Shown: positions 46,877 through 56,800 of the stretch, piece after piece | Position numbering within the stretch: position 1 is the first letter of the stretch | Layout of the letters: each line of letters opens with the position of its first letter | NCBI GenBank assembly: GCA_905160935.1 | Contig: CAJHZI010000807.1 | Span: 267,001-331,000, forward strand | Source: Enchytraeus crypticus | Taxonomy: Eukaryota > Annelida > Clitellata > Enchytraeida > Enchytraeidae | Direction of reading: 5' to 3' | Length of the DNA: 64,000 nucleotides | Notes under the pieces: generated by a model | Told to the model about the DNA's origin: nothing | Seen by the model: only the letters and a program-made list of their open reading frames with translations | The model's database searches: none | Made by a program: the position numbers and the translations under genes

Positions 46877-48601
46877 AACAATTTAAAGAGACACATGCAT
46901 TAATAGGATGTCGCTGTGAGTACTGATAACGCTACATCATCGTTAATTGATGATGATATCTCTTGTAGTCCTTCGATCATCACCCCGTTCCCAGCATTAG
47001 CCCCTCCCCTCTATAGCATTAGCCCCTCCCCTCTCTAGTATCAGCTCCTCCCTCTCTAGTATTAGCCCCTCCCCTATACAGTATAGTATCAGCCCTTCCC
47101 CTCTCTAGTATTAGCCCCTCCCCTCTCTACCATTAGCCCCTCCCCTCTCTAGTGTTAGCCCCTCCCCTCTCTACCATTAGCCCCTTCCCTCTCTATTATC
47201 AGACCCTCACTTGTTTTATATTAGCCCCTCCTCTCTGGTATCAATGTATATAAGCCCCTCTGGTATATAAGCCCCTCCATGCATATATGTTGGCCCAACT
47301 ATACTAATTAAATTAGCTCCTCCCCTGTCTAGTATATATCTCTTAAACCTTGCAGTGGATTCATGCCAGTTTAATATCGGCTCTTGCTATTTTCATAATG
47401 TACTCCTTTGATTAACAGATGAACAAATCTGTTTGCCACAGCTATATAGCTCAAAGCAGTTATGGTATATTAGAAATTGATTGAAATGAAAACGCTGAAG
47501 ATTCAGCTTTTCTGTTTTACTTCGAAGGCGATGTCTGAGAAATCTTTTTAGTTTAAGACTAGACTGACCTGAAAGTAATTCTCTTTAAGAGTCTCACTTC
47601 CGCGGTTTTTGCAGTAAGCATAGATTTTCCCATATCCATCACATCACATCGCATCACATATCCATCACATCACATTGCATCACATCACATCACATCACAA
47701 CACATCACTAAGACCTAATATCTAACTAGGCAAATTATCTAGTATCTATTTTCAAGAAGTAGCCTACTGTAGCCACAAAACTCTTCTTGCTAGGCATGTT
47801 TGGTCTGTTCAAATAATTTTGTGATGACATTAGAAAGTAAAACAGCTTGAAGATAAAAAGTTTTTTTATAAATTAAAGCGAATACCCAAATCCCTAAACG
47901 TATAGGTCTAGTAGGCTATACCAATTGTAAAGTTTTTACTGGGCCTAAATAATTAGAGTCGTATTCCGGATTACAAGTCTTAGTAAAAGAAATATAGTTT
48001 GTGGTTATTTATTATTTTGATAAATCACTGAAGTTTAGAATTATAGAACACAGTGTGTTTAAGTATTTCTGTCCCATCCTCTGGATATAATTAATTAAAT
48101 AATTATAATTGCAACAGTTTAAAATGTTTTGCATAAAACTGATACAGCTGTTTGTAATTCCACTAGTTGAGGTTTTTTAACCATGTATGTAAATTATTTG
48201 AAGGTAGGTTTTAATGAGTTTAATGTAAAAGGTTCATAAGCACAGGACGTTGCTTCAAGACGACTTGACACACTCGAGCTACCGTCACAAAGATTAAGGT
48301 CTCAGAAAGTTAACTTAGATTTTATTTGCAGATGCAATATAATTATTACACGTTTAATGCTCATTCCAATTAGTTAAAATAATTTAGCATTTTATTTAGT
48401 AACAAAATATCACCTAAAAATTATGGTGTTTAACTTGACTTTATTTATAAATGTGTTTGCTGCACAGCAATTATATAAATTAATTCTTATTGAGGACTTA
48501 CCATAAGTATCAATCGAAGTCGCAGAATGAACATATCTGTAGAACAGTATTGTGATGAGGAAACAGTTATAACAAAATCCTTTTAAACGATATTTATCCA
48601 T
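30853..48601 (-). CDS. SUEL-lectin/CUB single-pass membrane protein, complete seven-exon model
   Basis: The exons 48601-48502, 42746-42588, 42208-42056, 40023-39780, 38691-38522, 33434-33353 and 32686-30853 join in consistent phase to 914 codons including the stop. Order: signal peptide; a SUEL (galactose/rhamnose-binding lectin) domain with eight cysteines, YGRM and GCSADVMDVLDWHCSGKRSC; a CUB-like domain (CGSAQAPWVIRVLEGQRINI, then TICGGERRARQVFLSQ); a TM helix (GLLVLVILAMALAIGLFVLM); and a ~610-residue cytoplasmic tail. It should sit in the plasma membrane with lectin and CUB domains outside, probably binding a glycan or protein ligand; no catalytic residues are seen. The SUEL-plus-TM layout recalls EVA1C (a Slit co-receptor in worms), but CUB and the long tail differ, so I give no symbol. 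Extra exons in the 5.8 kb first intron cannot be excluded. Confidence 0.8.
31222..31530 (-). repeat. Coding minisatellite, 18 bp / hexapeptide (SG-x-x-V-x)n
   Basis: About 17 in-frame units such as SGTSVK, SGASVE, SGAAVN and, near its C-terminal end, NNGTAVN. All units are 18 bp multiples, so the frame is kept. Confidence 0.92.
32766..32958 (+). repeat. Family E retroposon
   Basis: GGTCTAAATTTTGACCCGC, CTTGGATCTTGGACTTGC, GAGACGTCCCTGACATTGCC, ending GGAACCGGACGTTAAATTC and TTATTGATTCAT. It lies antisense in the intron between the TM and tail exons; other copies are at 42.5 and 61.6 kb. Confidence 0.8.
33190..33332. repeat. (ATG)n microsatellite
   Basis: GAT/ATG repeats end 20 bases from the TM exon donor. 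Confidence 0.95.
33353..33434 (-). CDS. SUEL/CUB gene exon 6: transmembrane helix
   Basis: An 82 bp exon encodes GLLVLVILAMALAIGLFVLM then LGAVCLN, a single hydrophobic helix. The acceptor follows a (TG)n tract (TGTGTGTAG) and the donor is GTCACG, phase 2. The next exon supplies basic residues RLQKRSAR, fitting a type I stop-transfer. Confidence 0.88.
33484..34190 (-). repeat. Tandem array derived from the 5' half of the TM exon and its acceptor
   Basis: Copies of the exon edge (minus strand TGTGTAG/GTCTA, then TGTTGGTCATCCTAGCTATG-like sequence) start near 33484, 33588, 33701, 33791, 33895, 34068 and, degenerate, 34150. Each is followed by CA-rich sequence, giving a ~90-175 bp period. They lack the 3' half of the helix and the donor, so they are not exons. 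Confidence 0.88.
34711..36189. mobile_element. Inverted-repeat pair (arms ~170 bp, 1.14 kb loop)
   Basis: 34711-34881 and 36018-36189 are near-identical reverse complements (TAGTAGTGCTGGGTTAGCAT, GCATTCTCTCCAGAAACTGC). The interior, 34882-36017, contains short AACTGGAAACCAGG repeats but no ORF of note. Confidence 0.85.
36254..36660. repeat. (CA)n(TA)n, GC-rich segment and (AATC)n
   Basis: CA/TA repeats at 36254-36328; 36330-36530 is an unusually GC-rich segment (CCCCACCCAGACCTTG, CCAGGTGGCGCC) that could be an unclassified SINE; 36530-36660 is AATC repeat. Confidence 0.7.
36662..37210 (+). pseudogene. LINE family B 3' end, RT C-terminal remnant
   Basis: Plus-strand codons give WNSLPANLRSC and SSKLKTYLF, the usual C terminus of L2/CR1-like reverse-transcriptase ORFs. 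It then runs through GACATCATCCCTGGATGAGG and AAACGGACGTTAAACC into a TTA tail. Confidence 0.85.
37414..38117. mobile_element. hAT-type non-autonomous DNA transposon, copy 2 (704 bp)
   Basis: It has the same family and almost the same length as the 10.6 kb copy. Termini are CAAGGGCGGATCCAGG and inverted CAGTGGCGGATCCAGG. The exact 8 bp target duplication is GTTTAAAC (37406-37413 and 38118-38125). The interior carries two poly-C runs (37592-37617, 37979-37994). Confidence 0.9.
38126..38521. other. Intron, no gene seen
   Basis: Part of the intron between exons 5 and 6 of the SUEL/CUB gene. It includes ATCATGGCCTAATATCATG-like short repeats. Confidence 0.4.
38522..38691 (-). CDS. SUEL/CUB gene exon 5: second half of CUB-like domain
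   Basis: It encodes VYALIKDADHRTGSTICGG, ERRARQVFLSQTNRVQVIV and SAFLLSYT. Acceptor GAGTAG (38692), with a second AG two bases further (exon start 38689) that fits the long form of exon 4. The donor is GTCAGT, phase 1. Confidence 0.82.
39780..40023 (-). CDS. SUEL/CUB gene exon 4: first half of CUB-like domain
   Basis: The 244 bp model runs from acceptor GATTTTGTAAAG to donor GTCAGA (phase 1 to 2), encoding PDEGETCDEANKPEV, GCGSAQAPWVIRVLEG, QRINITMLDF and GRLNQED. A longer form ending at 39619 on a consensus GTAAGT donor adds 53 residues. The short form gives normal CUB spacing between LDF and VYALIKD. Confidence 0.7.
40125..41720 (+). pseudogene. LINE family A (L2/CR1-like) with reverse transcriptase, defective
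   Basis: A non-LTR retrotransposon lies antisense in the intron between exons 3 and 4. The first frame (40133-40684) has LSNYRPISNLPFISKV, LDLSAAFDTIDH, GVPQGSVLGPILF and FADD, the reverse-transcriptase boxes. A stop right after FADDIQL and a shift interrupt it. The frame resumes at 40761-41423 (SWMSANFLALNP, PQI) with a stop in the WNSLPS-type motif. No endonuclease domain is present, so it is 5' truncated. The 3' end has the family A hairpin and TTG tail; a second tail copy is at 41755-41890. Confidence 0.9.
41755..41890 (+). repeat. LINE family A 3' tail
   Basis: CTTTGGACTGATTTTCTAG through CACTGCTCGATATTTTC, TGTAACACTCTAATTG and TTG/TTA repeats, directly after the first tail. Confidence 0.8.
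42056..42208 (-). CDS. SUEL/CUB gene exon 3: second half of SUEL domain
   Basis: 153 bp, phase 1-1. It encodes GCSADVMDVLDWHCSGKRSC, then KPCHEDLKSYLTVEYHC, the classic SUEL C-terminal half with KPC in place of the usual DPC. Acceptor TTTAACAG; donor GTTTTA. Confidence 0.92.
42318..42510. repeat. 50 bp tandem array copied from the exon 2 donor boundary
   Basis: Four units match the exon-intron junction at 42575-42615: GAAGGTAGCTAACCTATGTA, then GCCTAGGTTTTCTCTCTG. On the minus strand each retains ATAG/GTTAGC, the donor sequence. Confidence 0.88.
42511..42572 (-). repeat. Family E retroposon fragment
   Basis: AATAAGAATTCAACGTCCGG and GGCGATGTCAGGGA, the family E 3' end, inserted between the array and the real exon boundary. 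Confidence 0.75.
42588..42746 (-). CDS. SUEL/CUB gene exon 2: first half of SUEL domain
   Basis: 159 bp, phase 1-1. It encodes DEEVMVCYTKYFRAKCPQ, then NDVIVVTRARYGRMNLSSC. Acceptor TTTATGCTTTAG; donor GTTAGC. The donor end is repeated several times in the adjacent intron. Confidence 0.85.
42800..43566. other. Intron, no gene seen
   Basis: It includes loose CAGTCAGTCATGAATCAGT repeats at 43065-43230. Confidence 0.4.
43567..43720 (+). repeat. Retroposon end with (TA)n tail
   Basis: About 75 bases match the right arm end of the 9.2-10.0 kb element (TTTCTATTTGCTTTTTGTTC, TTCAAGTAATAAACGAATAT), followed by a TA run. Confidence 0.85.
43981..44062 (-). repeat. SINE family A, partial
   Basis: Head portion with box B GGGTTCAAATC; the tail is missing. 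Confidence 0.8.
44105..44275 (-). repeat. SINE family F, internally deleted
   Basis: TATAGTGAAATGATCAAC, then the tRNA-like head fragment ending TGAGCTATTGAGACATTC. Confidence 0.7.
44448..44584 (-). repeat. SINE family A
   Basis: Full-length minus-strand copy. 44585-45620 holds no recognisable gene. Confidence 0.85.
45630..45775. repeat. GTGGAGTGCAGG minisatellite
   Basis: About ten degenerate 12 bp units. Confidence 0.85.
45790..45933 (-). pseudogene. Diverged LINE C-terminal fragment
   Basis: Minus-strand codons KKKNCGRSIRGRLSLEMLDD and EEDRKYIKGL resemble the family C C-terminal tail. Confidence 0.5.
46325..46872. repeat. 14 bp GTATCAGTATCTAT minisatellite, then (TA)n and (GA)n
   Basis: About 21 units at 46325-46630, TC/TA at 46640-46800 and GA at 46825-46872. 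Confidence 0.9.
46980..47340. repeat. ~24 bp minisatellite with AGCCCCTCCCCTCT
   Basis: About 15 units of TAGCATTAGCCCCTCCCCTC, degenerate to the right. Confidence 0.88.
47635..47710. repeat. (CATCA)n microsatellite
   Basis: CATCACATCACAT units. 47711-48231 shows no gene. Confidence 0.85.
48232..48300 (-). repeat. Family H retroposon fragment
   Basis: Minus strand: TTTGTGACGGTAGCTCGAGT, then GTCTTGAAGCAACGTCC. Confidence 0.65.
48502..48601 (-). CDS. SUEL/CUB gene exon 1: start codon and signal peptide
   Basis: The ATG is at 48601. It encodes MDKYRLKGFCYNCFLITIL and FYRYVHSATSIDTY, a basic-hydrophobic leader, ending in phase 1 at the strong donor GTAAGT. Joining to 42746 yields Asp. The link to this gene rests on phase and orientation only. 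Confidence 0.65.
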
Positions 48602-48661
48602 AAGTTATGATTATCCAGCGAAAGGTGCCTGTATATTGTATAATGCTCGTTCAATTAAAGA

Positions 48662-49155
48662 TATATCACGGACGCACGAGAGCAGGATTTGAACTCACAC
48701 AGACTGATCTGCGGTCGGGTATTTTACCGACTTGGCCACGCTCTCGGCTAACCTAGTGGTTATGACACCGCTCCAAATTCCTATGTCGAATTCTCGTGGA
48801 TTCAATTCCAGGGATCTAAGTAGGTCTACAAGAAATGGAATGAGCTACGAAAGAACTGAAACAGTCTCTCTGGTCAGGTGGAGGCAGCAGCTAACTAGCT
48901 AGTGGCATATGGAGAGGAGTGGGGGTAATAACCCCGTCTGTTATTTTTTAAATTAGAGTTTAACGTCAAGGTCAGAAGCCGGTAGGGTTTCTCTTTAAGA
49001 CACAAAGTGTATCGGTGTACCTTCAAAGGTGGATGTCCGAGATTTTACTCTTTGATCAGCTCTACCGGGAATTGATCCCAGGACCTCAGGATCAGCCATG
49101 TAAAATTTTGTGCCGTTATCTAACGCTCTTACACACAGAGGCATTGAGGCATTCG
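48662..49155 (-). repeat. tRNA-like SINE cluster upstream of the SUEL/CUB gene
   Basis: 48668-48752 is a family A-like head (GAGTTCAAATCC). 48745-48825 has a tRNA-like plus-strand segment (CCTAGTGGTTATGACACCG, GGATTCAATTCC). 48950-49155 is a family F copy with GGGATCAATTCCC. They occupy the space between the divergent genes. Confidence 0.65.
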
Positions 49156-49257
49156 ACTTTAATTAACCGAAATCTTAAATTCTATATAAATTAGGCATAA
49201 ACTTGTCTTGATTTTACTGAAACAACTAGAATGCAGCAAAGCTTAGTTTAAAGTCTG

Positions 49258-49322
49258 ACAACGCTTTTGAGTGAGGAAACTGACGTTAATACTAGCTTTA
49301 CCAGCTTTTGCTTTACCTGCTT
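49258..49322 (+). repeat. SINE family A 3' fragment
   Basis: CTTTTGAGTGAGGAAACTG and AGCTTTACCAGCTTTT. 49323-50142 holds a (TA)n run (49685-49728) and no recognised gene. Confidence 0.75.
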
Positions 49323-49680
49323 TTCAAGGCTATTTTCTTAGCAAAATTAAAAGATACTGCAGGCAGAGATGTCAAGGGTTATATTTGCTGGAGGTTCAAC
49401 ACCCCTTGGCAGATATGTGACCCCCTGCTAAAGTTTTTAGAGACAGGTTTCAGCCTCTCTCTATGACTTAATTGATGACTCCGCTGTCAAGGCTTCGACT
49501 CCCTTAAAGAATTCCCTTTAGAAACATTGACAATTACAATCTTGAAGAGATCTAGGTCAGGATTTGAATCTCCACAGCCTCCTGATTATTATGCAAGTTT
49601 GCTAGAAATTTCACTACACTCCTGATATGACGCAATTAGGCCTACCTGTCTCTTTTTAATAAAATTAATACCATAATATA

Positions 49681-49730
<50 letters not shown>

Positions 49731-50142
49731 TAACTATGTTAATTTATTTAAATTTGCTTACTATTTTTCCCACTTACTTCTATGTTGATCATTTAACCGT
49801 ATTTTCCTGTAACAACTGCATGAGAATCTGCTGTGTAGTAATCTGCATTAATTGGCGTATTATTATGAGCTGTTGTCTGTGTATGTTTGCGTATGATTGT
49901 AGGTTGTCAACAAGATAGGATTTATTTATCCTCTTTGATGACCCGTTTGTATGTGCAATTTGTATGAGCTAAAATAAATTCTAAAATAAATTAATAAAAG
50001 AAATTCTATTGTCTCTGTTAATACCATAAAGATTCGATGGTGTTTTGATTTTTCAGTAATTAACTTCATCTGAATTATTATCGTATTAATAGAAGACCAG
50101 CATTGAACACTGTACGACATAAAACGTTTAAAACAAGCTAAG

Positions 50143-50269
50143 CTAAAAAGCTAAGGTTTGCGTCAGTCTCCTCACTCGAAAGCGATGTCAGTGACAGGCG
50201 AGCCCAGGATTTGAACCCTGCACATACTGATCCGCGGTCGAGTACCGGCTTCGCCACTGGCTCCAGCCA
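50143..50269 (-). repeat. SINE family A
   Basis: Minus-strand copy with box B GGGTTCAAATCC and a short deletion in the head. Confidence 0.85.
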
Positions 50270-50604
50270 GATATAAATATAAACTTAAACATCGTTTGTG
50301 AAATAATTGAATTAAGTAGAAATCTGACAGCTTTTGCTATTCTTACTCCCGCTGCCTCGACCAACAAATCAAACTGATCCTAATTCGATCATCCGGTGTG
50401 GGAAGAGGAAACGGAAAGGTTGGACATGACGGAAGACTTTCCGTTCGATTAGGTTACAATTTAGCGAGGCGAGCTTGAATGGAAATGATATTTGTGAAAT
50501 GATCCCACTACCAGCAACGAGTCTCTGTACGATTGTTACACGCTAGGTTAAAACAGGAGCTAAAAAAGACAAAGGGAAACGTGCATACTCTATATATTGC
50601 CTTC

Positions 50605-50739
50605 AAGTACTTTGGACTGATTTTCTGGATTTTGAAATTTGCACCGTTTTGGACCATTCATTTTGCTCGCCGGCTTTGTTTTGACTCAATAGTGCTCGAT
50701 GTTGTCATGATGCATAGTACTATAATTGTTGTTATTATT
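50605..50739 (+). repeat. LINE family A 3' tail
   Basis: CTTTGGACTGATTTTCTGG through AATAGTGCTCGATGTTGTC and TTGTTGTTATTATTA, ending right at the putative CNTLN start codon. Confidence 0.8.
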
Positions 50740-50837
50740 ATGTTATGTACACCGCCGCTGAGGCCATTTTACCAGCCAGTGGATCCTATCTCCCCTAATC
50801 TCATTACACAGCCCCCCTCCTCCTCAATGTCTAAAAG
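50740..50837 (+). CDS. CNTLN: CNTLN exon 1 (tentative)
   Basis: From an ATG at 50740 it encodes MLCTPPLRPFYQPVDPISPN, then LITQPPSSSMSK, ending in phase 2 at the strong donor AAAAG/GTAAGA. Its phase matches the next exon. The ATG lies at the junction with a LINE tail, so the true start could differ. Confidence 0.5.
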
Positions 50838-53800
50838 GTAAGATTGATATAACATTCATTAATGATGGTATATATAAGCTACTTTGAACTATTCATTTTA
50901 CTTGCAGGAGAAAAAAATACCCATTATCTATAAAAATCCCTCCCTAAGATTTTGACTACACTATCTGCGTAGTAGAAATACCCTGCAGACCCCCCTATTT
51001 CTAGTCTACATAGACTACACAAGGCATTGCCTTTAGAAAATGAATTACAGCTTGTTATTTGGATAGGAAGACAGGGCATGGTTGAAGTGGGAATAAATGG
51101 AGTCAGTGGAACTTTCATAAATTTTCGGGCCCACCCCTTCAGTTTTACAGCGCCTCAGTGGAACTGAATTATCAAGATCCCCCATCCCCCGGCGCTATAA
51201 CCACCGGATGACGTGCGCTATTATTGACAGTGATAGAGCAATTCCGGCCTGTTTTCATATTAACTTTATTTCTTAAATTATTTTCTCCCTTGTTTGAACT
51301 AGGCTAATTCATATGTATTCATTAGACGAAATTCCGTGATTTTGGTTCGCATAGTTTTTGGACTCAACACGTACTCTAGACCATTGTGGGCATGCGTCAG
51401 AGCCTTCGGGTCCATTTTTCACGTCGTTTTAAGCATGGCGTATAGTGTCGTTGTAGTTTTCGTGAAAATAAATGATCTATCTACCACTATATTGAGTTTA
51501 TTAGGTTCATTAATGCTCAATGTTGTCATGGACAACATTCGCACTCTAATTCTGTTGTCGTGGTTATGTAGGCATGGTCTAATAATGGCCAGTGTTAGGC
51601 TTCGAGTTTGAGAAAGTGTTTAATGTAATGGCTATTCCGATTAAAGACAGATTCTGATTTAGCAACTGTCAAATCAGGTATCTAATGGATGTAGTACTCT
51701 TTTATAAATGGTCGCCATTAGGCTAAATCTCAACAGGAACACAAATAACATTCAAAGTCAAATTCAATCGCACAACTTGTGAAAGCACATCTTTTTGAGA
51801 AGGGCCCTAACCCTACTCCTAACCCTAATCTTGAAAACTTAAGCAATTGAAATATTTTAAGTGGCCCCAGCGAGAATCGAACCTAGGATGTCAGCATAAA
51901 AAGCCTGACACCTTATCCACGAGGCGGCTTGTGTACGAATGTGACTTAGTAGTTGTTTCAATACATATCCTGGGCTCGCCCGTCACTGACATCGCTTTCG
52001 AGTGAGGAAACTGACGTTAACCTTAGCTTTACCAGCTTTTAGTGTCATAGATACAACATGAATTCTCTATGCTTTGTTATTGGTGTATCTTATTGGACGT
52101 GAACGGCCACCATTATAAAGAGAGCACATCCTGGGATTGCACGCTGTTTGTACTGATATGTGGCTGCTAAGGACGCTTTCTTTGATAATTAACAGATACT
52201 GCTCTATTGAAAAATATTAAAGTCAAGATTATAAATTGTAATAATATATTGTAAATAGTGGTATTTACTATATATATGATGTTGCTGCTCTAGTGATAGT
52301 ATTCTGTTTTGAGTGAAGATTTCTCATTAGCCGTATAAGCTATGGCAATTTAGCAGGAAACATAACATAACAAACTGCTATGTTAAGTTAAGAACATAAT
52401 TAGGGATACATTTAGCTTAAACGAATAAATACGATGCAGATACTTGGCTTATACAAACAACTAAAAACGAGTTAATGACAGTTTAAAAAAATACAACTGA
52501 GTTAAAAAAATTACGACTGGACATGTGTTACAAGTCTACGGGACCTCCTGAAAAAGTAAACACGCATTATAGTGAAACGATCAACTACGTTGATATCTAT
52601 CACTTTTAACACTACATGTTTAAACCGTTAGGCAATTTAGTCCATTTTCCGTATAACCAGTCCAGTGAATGTCCAAGATTTTACTCTCAGATCAGCGCTG
52701 CTGGGATTCGAACCCACGAGGGTTCAGTTCATCTCAGGATCTGTCATTTAAAAATACATGACGTTACCCCTACGCTATTGAGATATTCAAATTATACTGA
52801 ACCAGTATAATTAATTTAAGCTGTAGTGTTATGTTATCTTATTATTGATAGTTATTATTACTACTATTACCGTTTTATTATGTATACATAAATTAAAAAA
52901 TTTACGCTTTTATTGCTATTTTACTGCAGATCTCCTAGTTATAGGCAATTTATCTGCTGTTTAAACATGAGCAACTGCAGTTCTACAGGTAAGTTGTTTG
53001 TTTTGTATGCATTGTTTGTTTTAATGCTTGGCTTTGTGGCCATGTCACAAGTTCATTGCAACTCATCATAGTGACAATCGTAGAGTTGCAGCAATTTAGC
53101 AAGCTAGATTATTCTCGCAAGAAATCATCAACAAGAATTCGTACATCATAACGGAGGCTCGGCTGCAAAGCCAAATACTGAAATAAGTTGTGGTTGCGAC
53201 TCGTTTGTTACGTTCAGCTAATTTCAGAATAGTTGAACCTCTGCGAAACAGATATAACAGCAAGAATGGCATATTTAGAGTGATACTGTGGTCAATGACA
53301 ACAGCAAGCACTCAGAAATCAAAACTGAGTTGATTGATTAGCAAAGGTAAGATTTAGCAAATGGTGTAAATCCATAATTTGGGATGCCAATCCTAGAAAT
53401 ATATTGTGTTGCATGAACCAAAAATCATCTTGTGCCATAAATCATCGTGTACCTTAAATGATCAAGTGCCATAAATCATCATGGGCCATAAATCATCATG
53501 TGCCATAAATCATCATGTGCCATAAATCATCTTGTGCCATAAATTATCATGTGCCATAAATCATCTTGTGCCATTTACCATTATGTGGTTGATTTATGTT
53601 AACCTCTATGCTGTGTCAGCAGCAATGTGTTACACATTAACTGATTTATGTTAACCTCTATGATGTTACGGCAGCTATGTGTTACACATTAACTGATTTA
53701 TGTTAACCTCTATGATGTTACGGCAGCTATGTGTTACACATTAACTGATTTATGTTAACCTGTATGATGTTACAGCAGCAGTGTGTTGCACGCTAATTGA

Positions 53801-56800
53801 TTTGTGTTAATGTCTATGATGTGTCAGCAGCAATGTGTTACACGGTAATTGAGTTATGTTTCCTTTACAGTCGATGATGAGGCTGAACTGGATGAACTTA
53901 GAAATGACAATAGGCTCTTGCAACAAGAACTGAATCAATGCAAGGTTTCAGCATTTGTTTTATATATTAACATATAATAATAATATTAAAGGTTTAACGT
54001 CCATTTCCTCATCCAAGGAAGATGTCAGGACGTTCCCACAGCACAGAGTACACATATTTGAAAGTAATTTAATGTAAGAAGAGTGTATTAAAAACCAGTT
54101 AAATTTAGGTCTTTATTATAGTAATCTGTTACATAAATGGTATAACTTTAGTTTAACAAGAAAAAATCTCAAAGGTTTATTGTTTATCAACTATGTGTTT
54201 GTCTGTATATTCGTTGAAAGATGAACTATGCAAGTCATTGGAAGACTAGGCAAAGCACTATAGACTTTGTTGGCTCTATCAGTAAAATTTTACAACAGTC
54301 AGGAATTTAATAATAATAATAATAACAATAGCAACAATTAGAGTGCTACAGACATCAATGACAGCATTGAACACTATTGAGACAAAATCATGCCGGCAAG
54401 CAAAAAGATGGTCCAAAACGGTGCAAAATTGTTGACTCTAAATGACTCAGCTATCATTTCTATTGACTCTAAATGACTCAGCTATCATTTCTATTGACTC
54501 TAAATGACTCAGCTATCATTTCTATTGACTCTAAATGACTCAAAAAAGGTCCAAAAACGTTGATTACAATAATACTCTTACTGCAATTTGCTGATACATT
54601 TCTGTCAAGTCATTGACTTTTCCTTAATCTTATCATATTAGAAGTGGTTGACTGGCATAACATTGACAACATCTACATAAGCAGCAGAAGGACATGATAG
54701 GCAAGCATCAAAAACATCAGTGGCAAGATGAGTCGCAGAAATAAGAGCTAGATATGATAACAGTAGACTTAAGTCCAAGAACAAATCCTGAAGAACAATT
54801 TCATAAATTGCTTTTCTTTGGACCTCAGATTTTGGCTGATACTATCCTCAAATGGAATCTTGTGCTAGTTTGATGTTGCAAAACCAATTGCTTATCAGGA
54901 AATCATTTAGTGTAATTTAATCTGAAGCTTCATCTTTTCAAATGCTTCTCAAAGCAGCAGAGTAGTGCTCTGAGTGAAGTGAATTTGAGCTATATTGAGA
55001 ATTTTGCTTTGAATTTGGGGTGTTTCCTAAAATTTGTGATCATAATGAAAATGAAATCATAATAATAAATTTGTGCTGAGATCACAAATTTTTCACGGAC
55101 TTTACGATGTTTTAGATGCTTAATTATTCTGTTTATTAATCAGATTATCATTTGAATGATGATTATTGAATGACATGGTTAAATACTATATCAATTACAT
55201 TATTTTGATAGTTTATTTGTGTTTTATGTAGATTTTATTTCCCCATGTTGTGTCCAGGTTGTCGAAAAATAGACTAAGTTTCAAATCAACGTCGGAACGG
55301 GCATTTGGATGGTTAGCGCCGATGCTCCAAAAATTGCTGAAAAATTTTCTAAATCGAATGGAAAAGTTTGGGTGTCCAGATTCTAGATAAACTGGGGTTC
55401 AAAGGAAGCAGATGATGATGATGATGATGATGTTGATTTGATTTTAATACCTGGTTTCTGTAATTTTGTAGTTTCTGTTTTTCTAAGAAGCAAGTGAGTA
55501 CTGATTGATTGATTGATTATATAAATTGATTCAAACAGGCTGATAAGGAATTTGTATGGTCACTATGGAAGAGCTTACAGGAGAGCAGTCCTGACATGAC
55601 AAAGACCATAGGACTTGTGTTACAGAGGTCTTTATATATATCTCTTTCTTTCTGTTTTCTTTCTGTTTTCTTTCTGTTCTTCTGTCTCTCTCTCTCTCTG
55701 TCTTTCTGCCTCTCTCTCTCTATCTCTCTCTCTCTCAGCCTCTCTCTTTTTGCCTCTCTCTCTGTCTCTCTCTCTTTCTGCCTCTCTCTTTCGGCCTCTC
55801 ACTCTCTCTCTCTCACTCACTCACTTTCTGTCTCTTTCTCTCTCTCTCTCTTTCTGTCTCTCTCTCTCTCTCTTTCTCTCTCTGTCTCTCTCTTTTCTCT
55901 CTCTGTATCTCTCTCTCTCTCTCTTTCTTTCTCTCTCTCTGTCTTTCTCTCTCCTCTCTCTCTCTCTCTTCTCTCTATCTGTATGCCACTTTGTAGCTGT
56001 TTAGTTTTTGTCATTCAGATTCACAATGGGGTGGGGTAGGATGGGGGATTTGACCGGGACCCTCCCCAATGATTTTTTGTATTATATTTTATTTAAAATA
56101 AAATGTTACTTAAAACTGTTTTATGATATCCTTAGTGGGAACATAGCATTTAATAAAAGTCATTTAAGTTTTTTATCTCATACTGACTGAGAAAGCGTCA
56201 CGTATGTAGCCTATGTCACGTATGTACATCACGAATCTTTTAGGCATTATTTAATGATCTCTCTCCTTTATCATTGTGGTGTCAACTATTCAGAATATAG
56301 AATTATTTAAAATTTATAAACAAATAAACTAATTACTGCTGAAAAGCAGCAGAGAACATTAAAAATAGGATTCTTGATAATGAAAACGATAATAGGGGTT
56401 TAAAACACTACCAATAAATGTCTCAATAGCATAAGGACGTCATGAAGTTTCGCATGACTGACCCTGAGGTGAATTGAACTCTGCTGGGTTCGAATCCCAG
56501 CCGTGCTGATCTGAGAGTAAAATCTCAGACATTCTCTGGACTTGTTATATGGAAAATGGTCTAAATTGCCTAACGGTTTAAACATGTGGTATCAAAAGTG
56601 ATAGATATCAACATAGTTGATCATTTTAATATAATGCGTGTTTACTTGACCAAAGTGAATTGCAGTGAGCCCAGCCTGATCGATACCTGTTACATGTATG
56701 TAACTGATGTTGGGTGTCTGAGTGTTAAATCTGTTGTGCATGTCTAAATAGTTTTGATTATTTAGCTTAGCTGAGTTCTTCCGGTATATGCATTGATGTT

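Noticed and set aside
51805..51835. Telomere-like CCCTAACCCTA repeat
   Set aside because: Only three or four degenerate units; too short to mean an interstitial telomere.
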